From Spyradocola merdavium (GTDB lineage Bacteria; Bacillota; Clostridia; Christensenellales; UBA1750): a DNA stretch of 64,000 nucleotides. The notes below the pieces were generated by a model. It was not told where the DNA came from. It did not search any database and worked only from the letters and a program-made list of their open reading frames with translations. Shown piece by piece: positions 1 to 8,486 of the stretch (the first letter of the stretch is position 1; the number at the start of each line of letters is the position of its first letter). Location: NCBI GenBank assembly GCA_018711265.1, contig DVIM01000067.1:29571-93570 (forward strand), written 5' to 3'. Made by a program: the position numbers and the translations under genes.

Positions 1-41
1 CGGTCAAGACCGTGCTGCGCAAGGGCGGCGCGATCGAGTAA
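1..41 (+). CDS. rpsP: 30S ribosomal protein S16, C-terminal end (partial)
   Basis: Only the last 12 codons and a TAA stop (39-41) are inside the window, reading VKTVLRKGGAIE. The identification rests mainly on position: in Bacillota rpsP directly precedes the small KH-domain gene khpA and then rimM, trmD and rplS, which is exactly what follows. The basic tail with a short hydrophobic end fits S16. Too little sequence is present for an independent domain call. Confidence 0.6.
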   Translation, partial: VKTVLRKGGAIE

Positions 42-87
42 GGCGTTTTTCCCCGCGACGCTCCGGCACTGGAAGGAGGGCGCAGTC

Positions 88-315
88 ATGGCAGAGTTGG
101 TCAAGTACATCGCGTGCTGCCTGGTGGACCATCCCGACCTCGTCGAGGTCCGGGAGGTGCCCGGCGACCAGGCGCTCATCCTGGAGCTCCGCGTAGCTCC
201 GGAGGACATGGGCAAGGTCATCGGCAAGCAGGGCCGCATCGCCAAGGCGATTCGCGCCGTGGTCAAGGCCGCAAGCCTGAAGACCGGTCAGAACGTGCTT
301 GTGGAAATCGTCTGA
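88..315 (+). CDS. khpA: KH-domain RNA-binding protein KhpA (YlqC family)
   Basis: This 75-residue protein is essentially one KH domain, and its length is normal for KhpA. The RNA-contacting GxxG loop is visible as GKVIGKQGRIAKAI near residue 50. In other Bacillota KhpA pairs with KhpB and binds RNA to affect cell elongation and division; that role is family knowledge. It has a good SD (GGAAGGAGG) before ATG 88 and lies 46 nt after rpsP, as in most Bacillota, so it is probably cotranscribed with the ribosomal protein genes. Confidence 0.93.
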   Translation: MAELVKYIACCLVDHPDLVEVREVPGDQALILELRVAPEDMGKVIGKQGRIAKAIRAVVKAASLKTGQNVLVEIV

Positions 316-427
316 CGGCGATCCGCGAAAAAACGCCGCCTGCGGCGCACATGCCGCCGCTGCGGATGGAAGAGGAAGGGGCGCAGTTTCCGCCCCTTCG
401 CGCATCCCCGAAGAAAGCCGGGGAGGG

Positions 428-466
428 AAAGGGGGGAGCGTTCGCCGCGGCGAATGCCCCCCTTTT
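428..466 (+). terminator. Terminator-like hairpin between khpA and rimM
   Basis: A long imperfect inverted repeat (AAGGGGGG...CCCCCCTT, with inner GTTCGCC/GGCGAAT arms) is followed by TTTTCGCG. The short T-run suggests partial termination or a processing site, which could set rimM-trmD expression below that of rpsP-khpA. Confidence 0.45.
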
Positions 467-491
467 CGCGTTGGAAGCAAGGAGGTTCTTC

Positions 492-1013
492 ATGAAGGAA
501 TATCTGATGATCGGCCAGGTGATCAAGCCCCAGGGCGTGCGCGGGGAGATCAAGGTCCTCCCGCTCACGGACGATCCGGAGCGGTTCCTGGACCTTGCGC
601 GCGTGTTCCTGGACGAAACGGGCGGGGAGGCGCTTGCGGTGCGCGCCGCGCGCACGCGGGAGGGCTACGCCTACCTTTGCCTTGCGGGCGTGGAGGACCG
701 CGACGCGGCCGAGGCCCTGCGCGGCCGGGAGCTCTTCGTCCCCCGCGCGGAGGCGGCGCCCCTGCCCGAGGGCCGCTACTACATCGCGGACCTGATCGGC
801 ATGCAGGTCGTCGACGAGGCGGGGCGGGAGCTCGGCCGCCTTGCGGACGTGATGCAGGCGGGCGGAAACGACGTCTACGAGGTCCGGGGGAAGAGAACCT
901 TCCGCTTCCCCGCGCTCAAGCGCGCGCTGCGCGCCGTGGACGTCGAGGGCGCGCGCATGGAGCTGGACAGCGCGGCCCTTTCGGAAATCGCGGTGTATGA
1001 CGATGCGGATTAA
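492..1013 (+). CDS. rimM: Ribosome maturation factor RimM
   Basis: This 173-residue protein helps assemble the head of the 30S subunit. The N-terminal beta-barrel motif MIGQVIKPQGVRGEIKV and the C-terminal PRC-barrel motif YYIADLIGMQV...GGNDVYEV (around residues 95-130) are both visible, and the length is normal. The frame is open further upstream, but ATG 492 is chosen because AAGGAGG lies 8 nt before it and the protein then begins like other RimM proteins. It overlaps trmD by 17 nt, so translation is probably coupled. Confidence 0.95.
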   Translation: MKEYLMIGQVIKPQGVRGEIKVLPLTDDPERFLDLARVFLDETGGEALAVRAARTREGYAYLCLAGVEDRDAAEALRGRELFVPRAEAAPLPEGRYYIADLIGMQVVDEAGRELGRLADVMQAGGNDVYEVRGKRTFRFPALKRALRAVDVEGARMELDSAALSEIAVYDDAD

Positions 1014-1800
1014 GATTCTGACGCTCTTTCCGGAGATGTTTTTGCCGGTGCTGGGCCGGAGCATCACGGGCCGCGCCATCGAGCGCGGCATCCTCTCCAT
1101 CGAGCCCATCGACATCCGCGCCTATACGAAGAACAAGCACAACCGCTGCGACGACTACCCCTACGGCGGCGGCGCGGGGCTCGTGATGACGCCCCAGCCC
1201 ATCTACGACTGCTTCCGCGCCGCGGTGCAGGACTTCCCCGCGCGGCACATCCTGCTCTCGCCCCGGGGAAAGACCCTCACCCAGCAGCGCGCGCGGGAGC
1301 TCGCGCAGGAGGAGAACCTCATCTTCCTCTGCGGCCACTACGAGGGCGTGGACCAGCGCGCCGTGGACGAGTGGATCGACGAGGAGATCTCCATCGGCGA
1401 CTACGTGCTCACCGGCGGGGAGCTGGCGGCCATGGTCGTCATCGACTGCCTCTCCCGCCACATCCCCGGGGTGCTGGGCAGCGGGGAGTCCGCGCAGGAG
1501 GAGAGCTTCTCCGAGGGCCTGCTGGAGTACCCGCAGTACACCCGCCCCGCCGTCTACGAGGGGCGCGAGGTCCCGGAGGTGCTCCTCTCCGGCCACGACG
1601 CCAACATCCGCACTTGGCGGCGGGAGCGGAGCCTGGACATCACGCGGGAGCGCCGGCCCGAGCTGCTGGAGCGCGCGCCCCTGACCCAGCAGGACCGCGT
1701 GTACCTCGGCTGGGAGGAGATGCCGCCAAAGCGCCCGCGCCGCAAAAAAAAGCGGCCGCAGGAGGGCGAGAGCGCACAAAATTTACCGGAGAATCCTTGA
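997..1800 (+). CDS. trmD: tRNA (guanine-37-N1)-methyltransferase TrmD
   Basis: TrmD makes m1G37 next to the anticodon and prevents +1 frameshifting. The SPOUT knot motifs are clear: ILTLFPEMF at the start, LCGHYEGVDQR and EISIGDYVLTGGELAAMV in the middle. At 267 residues it is slightly long, because it ends in a Lys/Arg-rich tail (KRPRRKKKRPQEG) with no obvious domain; the tail may add tRNA affinity or be tolerated drift. ATG 997 is used; ATG 1003 is also possible. It overlaps the 3' end of rimM, the normal order. Confidence 0.96.
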   Translation: MTMRIKILTLFPEMFLPVLGRSITGRAIERGILSIEPIDIRAYTKNKHNRCDDYPYGGGAGLVMTPQPIYDCFRAAVQDFPARHILLSPRGKTLTQQRARELAQEENLIFLCGHYEGVDQRAVDEWIDEEISIGDYVLTGGELAAMVVIDCLSRHIPGVLGSGESAQEESFSEGLLEYPQYTRPAVYEGREVPEVLLSGHDANIRTWRRERSLDITRERRPELLERAPLTQQDRVYLGWEEMPPKRPRRKKKRPQEGESAQNLPENP

Positions 1801-1806
1801 ATTTGC

Positions 1807-1835
1807 TTGATTTTTGCCGGTTCCAATGGTATAAT
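1807..1835 (+). promoter_or_regulatory. Sigma-A promoter for rplS
   Basis: TTGATT (1807-1812), a 17-nt spacer and a perfect TATAAT (1830-1835). It overlaps and follows the trmD stop codon and gives rplS its own transcript. Confidence 0.75.
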
Positions 1836-1841
1836 ACCATC

Positions 1842-1945
1842 CGTTGACCATCAATGGGACGGTCCGCTGCTGTTTCGACCGCCGCGCTGTTTTCCGCGCG
1901 ATCCGGCAAGAGCATGAACGTCTACACAGGGAAGGAGAAACAACA
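1842..1945 (+). promoter_or_regulatory. rplS 5' leader, candidate L19 autoregulatory element
   Basis: About 104 nt separate the predicted start of transcription from the rplS ATG. The segment is GC-rich and contains complementary GGACGGTC / GACCGCC-type arms. Many Bacillota have an L19 leader RNA at this place that mediates autoregulation; here the assignment is by position, and no covariance match was made. Confidence 0.35.
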
Positions 1946-2293
1946 ATGAACGAGATCATCCGCGCCATCGAAATGGAGCAGCTCCGTACCGACATTCCCA
2001 AGTTCTCCATCGGCGACACCGTCCGCGTCCAGGTCAAGGTCGTCGAGGGCAACCGCGAGCGCCTGCAGGCCTTTGAGGGCACCGTCATCGCCCGCCGCAA
2101 CGGCTCCTGCCGCGAGACCTTCACGGTCCGCCGCGTTTCCTACGGCATCGGCGTTGAGCGCACGTTCCCCATCCACAGCCCGCGCGTGGACAGCATCACG
2201 GTCGTCCGTCGCGGCAAGGTCCGCCGCGCCAAGCTGTACTACCTGCGCGACCGCTTCGGCAAGGCCGCCAAGGTCAAGGACAGCTCCAAGTAA
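1946..2293 (+). CDS. rplS: 50S ribosomal protein L19
   Basis: L19 is 115 residues long, the usual length, and sits at the 30S-50S interface. Typical motifs are visible: FSIGDTVRVQVKVVEGN near residue 20, QAFEGTVIARRN, and the basic C-terminal half VRRGKVRRAKLYYLRDRFGKAAK. ATG 1946 has GAAGGAG upstream. It is framed by its own promoter and a strong terminator, so it is a discrete transcription unit between trmD and rbgA. Confidence 0.98.
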   Translation: MNEIIRAIEMEQLRTDIPKFSIGDTVRVQVKVVEGNRERLQAFEGTVIARRNGSCRETFTVRRVSYGIGVERTFPIHSPRVDSITVVRRGKVRRAKLYYLRDRFGKAAKVKDSSK

Positions 2294-2303
2294 AACGGGA
2301 AGC

Positions 2304-2339
2304 AAAAAGGCCGCATCCGCTCCGGATGCGGCCTTTTTT
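2304..2339 (+). terminator. Rho-independent terminator after rplS
   Basis: AAAAAGGCCGCATCCG / CGGATGCGGCCTTTTTT forms an almost perfect GC-rich stem with a tiny loop and a T6 tail. Confidence 0.92.
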
Positions 2340-2349
2340 GCCGCAAGCC

Positions 2350-2378
2350 TTGCGGAGAAGAATCGCTCGGTGTATAGT
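2350..2378 (+). promoter_or_regulatory. Sigma-A promoter for rbgA-rnhB-yraN
   Basis: TTGCGG (2350-2355), 17-nt spacer, TATAGT (2373-2378), just after the rplS terminator. Transcription would start near 2385, which bears on the choice of the rbgA start codon. Confidence 0.65.
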
Positions 2379-2410
2379 AGTAGGGAAAAATGACCATGGA
2401 GGAAAGCAGT

Positions 2411-3301
2411 TTGGATATACAGTGGTACCCCGGACACATGGCCAAGGCCCGGCGCATGCTCGCAGAGAGCGTCAAGCTCGTGGACGTGGTCATCGAAATG
2501 GTCGACGCGCGCGCGCCGGCCTCCACGCGCAACCCCGATTTTGACGACCTGTTCGGCACAAAGCCGCGCGTGGTCGTGCTCAACAAGGCGGACCTTGCCG
2601 ATCCGGAGGCGACGCGCGCCTGGATCCGCGCCTACCGCGCGCGCGGCTGGGACGCGATCTCCTTTTCCGCAAACGCCGGCAAGGGCGTGAAGGAGGCCGT
2701 GTCCCTGGTGGAGCGCGCGGCAAGGCCGGTCGTGGAGCGCATGAAGGCCAAGGGCGTGAACAAGACCGTGCGCGCCATGATCGTGGGTATCCCGAACGTG
2801 GGAAAGTCCACCTTCATCAACCGCCTGCGCGGCTCCGCGGCCGCCAAGGCCGGCAACCGCCCCGGCGTCACCCGCGGCAAGCAGTGGATCGTCGTGGGCC
2901 CGTACCTGGAGTTTTTGGACACCCCCGGCATGCTCTGGCCCAAGTTCGAGGACAAGGAGGCCGCGCGGCGCCTGGCGTTCCTCGGCTCCATCCGCGGGGA
3001 GATCATGGACAACGAGCGGCTGAGCGCCGAACTCCTGGAATTTTTGCGCGACCGCGCGCCCGAGGGCGCCAAGGCGCGCCTTAAGATCGACATGGACGCG
3101 GAGAAGAGCGGGGAGCAGCTCCTGGAGGAGGCCTGCCGCCGCCGCGGCTGGCTCCTGCCCGGCGCGCGGCCGGACACCGAGCGCGCCTCGGCCCTGATCC
3201 TGGACGAGTTCCGCAGCGGCAAGATGGGCCGCCTGACGCTGGAGGCCCCGGTGCAAGCGCCCGAAGGGGAGGATGAAAATGGCAGGGAAACGGGAGACTA
3301 A
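2411..3301 (+). CDS. rbgA: Ribosome biogenesis GTPase RbgA (YlqF)
   Basis: RbgA is a circularly permuted GTPase needed for late 50S assembly. Permuted G motifs are visible: G4 NKAD near residue 58, then G1 GIPNVGKST near 125, and G3 as DTPGMLWP near 171. The N-terminus IQWYPGHMAKARRM is diagnostic. TTG 2411 is preferred over ATG 2390: GGAGGA lies 7 nt before the TTG, the protein then starts as in Bacillus YlqF, and ATG 2390 would sit about 5 nt from the predicted transcription start. It overlaps rnhB by about 23 nt. Confidence 0.95.
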   Translation: MDIQWYPGHMAKARRMLAESVKLVDVVIEMVDARAPASTRNPDFDDLFGTKPRVVVLNKADLADPEATRAWIRAYRARGWDAISFSANAGKGVKEAVSLVERAARPVVERMKAKGVNKTVRAMIVGIPNVGKSTFINRLRGSAAAKAGNRPGVTRGKQWIVVGPYLEFLDTPGMLWPKFEDKEAARRLAFLGSIRGEIMDNERLSAELLEFLRDRAPEGAKARLKIDMDAEKSGEQLLEEACRRRGWLLPGARPDTERASALILDEFRSGKMGRLTLEAPVQAPEGEDENGRETGD

Positions 3302-3911
3302 GCAGGAGCGCCTTATGCGCATGACCGAGCGCGAGCGGCCCCTCTGGGAGGCGGGCGCGCTCGTTGGCGGCGTGGACGAGGCCGGGCGCGGGCCGCTGGC
3401 CGGCCCGGTGGTGGCGGCCTGCGTCGTCATGCCGCCCGAGCCCCTGCTCCCGGACATCAACGACAGCAAGAAGGTCGCGGAGAAGAAGCGCGAGGCCCTC
3501 TGCGAGGAGATCCTGCGCTGCGCCGTCTCCGTGGGCGTGGGCGTGGCCTCGGTCGAGGAGATCGAGAGCCTCAACATCAAGCAGGCCGCGCGCCTTGCCA
3601 TGAAGCGCGCCATCGAGCTGGCAAAGCCGGCGCGCGTCTTCGTGGACGCGGAGCGCGGCCTGGACGTTTCCGTGCCGCAGGAGGGCATCGTCCACGGCGA
3701 CGCGGTGAGCTATTCCATCGCCGCGGCCTCGATCGTGGCCAAGGTCACCCGAGATCGGATGATGCTGGAGCTGGACGCGCAGTACCCGCAGTACGGCTTT
3801 GCCCAGCACAAGGGATACGGAACCCAGGCCCACTACGAGGCCCTGCGCGCCTACGGCCCCTGCCCCGCGCACCGCAGGCTCTTCATCCGCTCGGCCTTTG
3901 CGCCGAAATGA
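3279..3911 (+). CDS. rnhB: Ribonuclease HII
   Basis: RNase HII cuts the RNA strand of RNA-DNA hybrids and starts removal of misincorporated ribonucleotides. The N-terminal catalytic motif GVDEAGRGPLAGPVVAA gives the first Asp-Glu pair; a later acidic residue is in VFVDAERG, followed by AASIVAKVTRD. Length is about 210 residues, normal. ATG 3279 is preferred because GGGGAGG lies 6 nt upstream; ATG 3273 would abut that SD. It overlaps rbgA upstream and yraN downstream (ATGA), so the three genes are coupled. Confidence 0.96.
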   Translation: MAGKRETKQERLMRMTERERPLWEAGALVGGVDEAGRGPLAGPVVAACVVMPPEPLLPDINDSKKVAEKKREALCEEILRCAVSVGVGVASVEEIESLNIKQAARLAMKRAIELAKPARVFVDAERGLDVSVPQEGIVHGDAVSYSIAAASIVAKVTRDRMMLELDAQYPQYGFAQHKGYGTQAHYEALRAYGPCPAHRRLFIRSAFAPK

Positions 3912-4282
3912 GCGCCCATGGGGACCGCGGCGCCATGGGCGAGCGCGCCGCGCGGGCCTATTTAGAGGCAAAGGGCCTGCGCTTTGTCGGCGCAAACCTG
4001 CGCGTCGGGCGGGACGAAGTCGACCTGCTCATGCGCGAGGGCGAGACGCTGGTCTTTGTCGAGGTCAAGCTCCGCAAGGACCGGGACGACGCGCCCTTTG
4101 CCGTGGACGCGGCAAAACAGCGGCGCATTTCGCGCGCGGCCGTCGTTTATCTAGCGGAGCATGGCCTGTTGGGCCGGCCTGCGCGGTTTGACGTGGTTTC
4201 GGTCGGGTTCGATGGGGCGCGCCTGGACGTGCGCCACATCGAAAACGCCTTTCCGCTCGCGCGCGGAAGATATTTTGTATGA
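3908..4282 (+). CDS. YraN/UPF0102 family endonuclease-like protein
   Basis: This 124-residue protein has the UPF0102 signature: an N-terminal GERAARAYLEAKG helix, then GRDEVDLLMREGETLVFVEVK, which matches the D...ExK core of restriction-endonuclease-fold nucleases. The function of the family is not settled; a role in DNA processing is inferred from the fold and from its constant linkage to rnhB and dprA. The start codon overlaps the rnhB stop (ATGA). Confidence 0.92.
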   Translation: MSAHGDRGAMGERAARAYLEAKGLRFVGANLRVGRDEVDLLMREGETLVFVEVKLRKDRDDAPFAVDAAKQRRISRAAVVYLAEHGLLGRPARFDVVSVGFDGARLDVRHIENAFPLARGRYFV

Positions 4283-4295
4283 CGAGGATGAAACC

Positions 4296-7200
4296 ATGAG
4301 ACGAAAGATCTGGATCTGCTGCCTGCTCCTGCTGCTGGCGCTGGTGCTGCCGCTCGGCGCGCAGGCTGCGGAAAACCTGGTGCAAAACGGCGACTTTTCC
4401 CAGTGGGACGAGAGCGGCCTGCCCGTGGGCTGGACCTATGCGGCCTGGACGCAGGACGAGACCGTCTCCACCTATTGGACGGAGGAAGTGGACGGAAACC
4501 GCTGCGTGCGCCTGCAAAACTTTTCGGAAAACGACGCGCGGCTGGAGCAGACGGTCGCCGTCCGGGGCAACACGACCTACCGGATCTCCGCGCGCATGAA
4601 GGCGGAGGGCGGCGACCCCGAGCGCACGGGCGGCAACCTCTCCGTCTCCGGGAGCCTTGCCGTGTCGCAGGACTATGCGGACACGGACGGGCAGTGGGTG
4701 CCGGTCGAATTGTATGGAAAGACCGGCTTCTTCCAGGGAGAGATCACCGTGGCCCTGCGCGTGGGCTTCTACGGCGAGGAAAACGTGGGCTCGGCCTGGT
4801 TTGACGACGTCGTGGTCGAGGCTGTGGACGAGGTGCCCGCGGGCGTGACGGTGCAGAGCCTGCAGGATGCGCCCGTGAGCGCCGCCTCGGACGAGACGGA
4901 GGGCGCGGACTGGATTCCGATGCAGACCTTCGTCGCGGCGGCGTTTGCGCTGCTGGTCTGCGCCTTTGTCTACCGCCTGCGCGGCGTGGAGATCGAAAAA
5001 GCGCGCGCGGGGCGTCTCTTTGGCGCGATCCTCGCGGCGGCGGGCGCGCTGCGCCTCTTCCTTGCGGCCGTGAACCCGGGCTACGAGGTGGACATCAACT
5101 GCTTTACGAGCTGGGGACAGACGCTCGCGCAGGTCGGGCCTGCGGACTTCTACGCGCAGGGCTTCTGCGACTATCCGCCCGGCTACCTCTACGTTCTGGG
5201 CCTGCAGGCGCTCGTGGCCAATCTGCTGGGCCTTACGGCGAACACCGCGCCGTACCTGGTGCTGCTCAAGCTCCCGGCCATCGCCTGCGACCTTGCGGCG
5301 GCGTACTTGCTCTACCGCATCGCGCTGCGCGCCGGCAAGCCCAAGTGGGCGCTGCTGGCGGGCGCGGCCTATGCCTGCATGCCCGCGGCGATTCTGGACA
5401 GCGCCATGTGGGGGCAGATGGACGCGGTGCTGGTCCTGCTGATCCTGCTGGTGGTGGACGCCTTCCTGCAGAAGAAGACGCTGCGCGCGGCGATCCTCTA
5501 CGGCGTCGCGGTGGCGGTCAAGCCCCAGGCGCTGATGCTGGGCACGATCCCGCTCTTCGGCTATGCGCTGGAGATCCTGGAGGACCCCAGGCGCGGCGCA
5601 AAGCGGCTCCTTGCCGGCGTTGCGGCGTGCCTTGGCGTGATCGCGGCGATCTCGCTGCCCTTCCTCGTGCGCCAGGAGCCGGCCTTCCTCGTGGAGAAGT
5701 ACCTCTCCACGCTCTCCTCCTACCCGTATGCCACGGTCAACGCCCTGAACTTCTTCTTTGCCGCGGGCGCGAACTGGGTGGACCAGGGCGCGGCGCTCCT
5801 GGGCCTGCCCTACGCGGTCTGGGGGACGGTCGGCCTGCTGGCCAGCGTCGTTGTGGGCCTCGTGTTCTTCTTCAAGAGCCGCGACCGGCGCGCCATTCCC
5901 CTCTGCGCGGCGCTGATCCTGGCGGGCGCGTTCTGCCTCGGCGTGCGCATGCACGAGCGGTACATGTTCCCGGCGCTCGCGCTGCTGCTGCTGGCGGCCG
6001 TGCTCTACGCGGACAGGCGGCTGTACGGGATCTTTGCGGGCTTTAGCGCGACAAACGCCGTGAACATCTACATCGTCCTGCAGAACGAGCACGTTCTTGC
6101 GGAAAACCAGGCGCTGGGCACGGTGGTCGCGGTGGTGAACCTCGCGCTGCTGGCCTGCCTGCTCCTCACCGCTGCGGACCTATGCTTCGGCGGCAAGCGT
6201 CTCTCCGCGGACGAGGACCTGCCGCCGTGCAAGCGCCAGGTCGTCGGGCCGCGCCTGCCGGACGCCGCGGGCACGGGGGACCGGGCCTCCCTGCGCATGG
6301 GCCGCGTGGACTGGCTGCTCATGGGCGCGCTGACGCTCGTGTACGCGGTGCTGGCGTTCTACCAGCTCGGGGACATGACTGCGCCGCAGACGCTCTGGAC
6401 GGGCGAAGCGGGCGACAGCGCGGTCATCGACCTTGGGCAGGAAGAGCGCCTGACGGAGTTCCGCTATTACGGGGAGATCCCCTACGGCGACTTCACGGTG
6501 GAGTTCAGCACAGACGGCGCGAATTGGTCCGGCGCGGTGGAGCAGAGCGTGGGCGTGCACGACATGTTCAAGTGGCACTCCGTTGCGCTGGAGGAGGACG
6601 CGCGCTATGTGCGCCTTACGGTGACAAAGGACGAGATCAAGCTCTTTGAGGTCGCGCTCTTCGGGGAGGATGGGACGATTCTGCCCATCGCCTCCTGCAC
6701 GGCCGAGGCCCTCGCCGACGAGCAGTCCATCGTGCCGGCGGAGATCTCTTACATGAACAGCATGTACTTTGACGAGGTCTACCACGGCCGCACCGCCTAC
6801 GAGCAGCTCCACAACATGGAGTGGTACGAGAACACGCACCCGCCGCTGGGCAAGGTGTTCATCTCCTGGTCCATCGCGGCCTTTGGCATGACGCCGTTCG
6901 GCTGGCGCTTTGCGGGGACGCTCGCGGGCGTGCTCATGGTGCCGGCGATGTACCTGCTGTGCAAGACGCTGTTCCGCAGGCCCCTGTTCGCCTTCTTTGG
7001 GACGTTCCTGATGACGTTCGACTTCATGCACCTTGCGCAGACGCGCCTGGGCACGATCGATTCCTACCCGGTGCTCTTCATCATCCTGAGCTTTGCGTTC
7101 CTGCTGCGCTACGCGTACATGAGCTTCTACCACGACAAGCTCTGGAAGACCTTCGTGCCCCTGGCGCTGTCCGGGTTCTTCATGGGCCTTGGCATGGCGA

Positions 7201-8030
7201 GCAAGTGGATCGGCATCTACGCGGCCGCGGGCCTTGCGGTGCTGTTCTTCTGGATCTTCGGCACGCGGGTGAAGGAGTATCTTGCGGCCAAGCGCGACCT
7301 TGCGGCGGGCAACCTTTCCGCCGAGCGCCGCGAAACCTGCGAGCACATCGCCGCGGTCTTTAAAGGCAAGGCGGTCAAGACCATCCTCGCCTGCGTGGTG
7401 TTCTTCGGGATCATCCCGCTGGCCATCTACATCGGCTCCTACTACCAGTTCCTGCGCATCGACGAGCCGCACCACGGCCTCAAGGAGGTCTGGAACTACC
7501 AGCTGCACATGTTCAACTACCACAAGGGCGTGTTCGACAGCCATCCCTTTGAGTCGCCGTGGTGGCAGTGGCCGCTGGACATCCGCAACATCTGGTACTA
7601 CGTCTCCGACTCCATGCCGGTGGGGTGGGTCTCGTCCATCTCGGCCCTGGGCAGCCCGGCGGTGTGGTGGGCAGGCCTTGCGTGTCTGATCTGGGTGGCG
7701 GTGCGCGCGGTCCGGGGCTACGGCAAGCGCGACCCGCGCCTGTGGTGGCTGCTGATCGGGTTCTGCGCCAACTACCTGCCCTGGGTGCTCGTGCCGCGCG
7801 TGACGTTCGTGTACCACTACTTTGCGTCCGTGCCCTTCATCGTCCTGTGCACGGTGCTGTTCTTCGAGGACCTGTACGACAAGAAGCGGTGGGCAAAAAC
7901 GGCCATGTTCGTCTTCATGGGCGTGGTGCTGGCGCTGTTCCTGCTGTTCTACCCGGTGCTCACGGGCGTGCCCATGACGGAGCTGCACGCGTCGCTCCTG
8001 AACTGGCTGCCCTCGTGGACGCTGTACTGA
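4296..8030 (+). CDS. Two-module GT-C membrane glycosyltransferase (GT-C plus PMT/GT39-type)
   Basis: A very large (1244 aa) membrane protein. Order: signal peptide (1-25); CBM-like beta domain opening NLVQNGDFSQW (26-183); a first multi-pass GT-C module with an acidic loop at GYEVDINCFTSW (about 260-272) and DYPPGYLYVL; a discoidin-like (F5/8 type C-like) lumenal domain around 691-808; a second GT-C module of the PMT/GT39 type with FDEVYHGRTAYEQ at about 825 and NTHPPLGK. PMT-family enzymes move sugars from lipid carriers to proteins or glycans outside the membrane; the substrate here is unknown. ATG 4296 follows yraN closely. The next gene encodes GtrA, a typical lipid-linked sugar partner. 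Confidence 0.85.
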   Translation: MRRKIWICCLLLLLALVLPLGAQAAENLVQNGDFSQWDESGLPVGWTYAAWTQDETVSTYWTEEVDGNRCVRLQNFSENDARLEQTVAVRGNTTYRISARMKAEGGDPERTGGNLSVSGSLAVSQDYADTDGQWVPVELYGKTGFFQGEITVALRVGFYGEENVGSAWFDDVVVEAVDEVPAGVTVQSLQDAPVSAASDETEGADWIPMQTFVAAAFALLVCAFVYRLRGVEIEKARAGRLFGAILAAAGALRLFLAAVNPGYEVDINCFTSWGQTLAQVGPADFYAQGFCDYPPGYLYVLGLQALVANLLGLTANTAPYLVLLKLPAIACDLAAAYLLYRIALRAGKPKWALLAGAAYACMPAAILDSAMWGQMDAVLVLLILLVVDAFLQKKTLRAAILYGVAVAVKPQALMLGTIPLFGYALEILEDPRRGAKRLLAGVAACLGVIAAISLPFLVRQEPAFLVEKYLSTLSSYPYATVNALNFFFAAGANWVDQGAALLGLPYAVWGTVGLLASVVVGLVFFFKSRDRRAIPLCAALILAGAFCLGVRMHERYMFPALALLLLAAVLYADRRLYGIFAGFSATNAVNIYIVLQNEHVLAENQALGTVVAVVNLALLACLLLTAADLCFGGKRLSADEDLPPCKRQVVGPRLPDAAGTGDRASLRMGRVDWLLMGALTLVYAVLAFYQLGDMTAPQTLWTGEAGDSAVIDLGQEERLTEFRYYGEIPYGDFTVEFSTDGANWSGAVEQSVGVHDMFKWHSVALEEDARYVRLTVTKDEIKLFEVALFGEDGTILPIASCTAEALADEQSIVPAEISYMNSMYFDEVYHGRTAYEQLHNMEWYENTHPPLGKVFISWSIAAFGMTPFGWRFAGTLAGVLMVPAMYLLCKTLFRRPLFAFFGTFLMTFDFMHLAQTRLGTIDSYPVLFIILSFAFLLRYAYMSFYHDKLWKTFVPLALSGFFMGLGMASKWIGIYAAAGLAVLFFWIFGTRVKEYLAAKRDLAAGNLSAERRETCEHIAAVFKGKAVKTILACVVFFGIIPLAIYIGSYYQFLRIDEPHHGLKEVWNYQLHMFNYHKGVFDSHPFESPWWQWPLDIRNIWYYVSDSMPVGWVSSISALGSPAVWWAGLACLIWVAVRAVRGYGKRDPRLWWLLIGFCANYLPWVLVPRVTFVYHYFASVPFIVLCTVLFFEDLYDKKRWAKTAMFVFMGVVLALFLLFYPVLTGVPMTELHASLLNWLPSWTLY

Positions 8031-8047
8031 GAAGGGAGGCATGCATC

Positions 8048-8455
8048 GTGGAGAAGCTCAAGGCGCTCTTTGTGCAGGCCGTAAAGTTCGGCCTGGTGGG
8101 CGTGATCAACACCCTGGTGGACTACCTTTCCTATACGCTCCTGCTGTTCATCCCCTTCTTTGCGGAGAACTACGTTCTGGCGCAGATCATCGGCTACAGC
8201 CTGGGCCTGTGCAACAGCCTGGTGCTGAACAAGCGCTGGACCTTTGCCCAGCGGGAGCCGATGACGCGCCGCCAGCTCGCGTGCTTCCTGGCGGTGAACC
8301 TGGCGGCGCTGGCGGTCTCGACGGGGATCCTGGTGCTGACGCAGGAGCGGTTGCAGATGAACCGCTACATCGGCAAGGCCATCTCGGTCGTGGGGTCCAT
8401 GGCGGTCAACTTCGTGGGCAACAAGCTCCTGGTCTTCCGGGAGCAGCGCGGCTGA
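8048..8455 (+). CDS. GtrA family membrane protein
   Basis: A 135-residue protein with four predicted membrane helices, beginning VEKLKALFVQAVKFGLVGVI and containing the family motif LCNSLVLNKRWTF. GtrA-like proteins are thought to flip or present polyprenyl-linked sugars to GT-C transferases. GTG 8048 is used: GGGAGG lies 8 nt upstream, and ATG 8041 is in the wrong frame. It is 17 nt after the glycosyltransferase, so the two probably form one surface-glycosylation unit. Confidence 0.9.
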   Translation: MEKLKALFVQAVKFGLVGVINTLVDYLSYTLLLFIPFFAENYVLAQIIGYSLGLCNSLVLNKRWTFAQREPMTRRQLACFLAVNLAALAVSTGILVLTQERLQMNRYIGKAISVVGSMAVNFVGNKLLVFREQRG

Positions 8456-8486
8456 GCGCAGGCGAAAAGAGAGAGGGGGAAGGGAG

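Noticed and set aside
288..1115. Long minus-strand open frames opposite rimM, trmD and most other genes
   Set aside because: They are by-products of high GC at third positions, lack SD sites, have Arg/Ala/Gly/His-biased composition and overlap certain genes completely.
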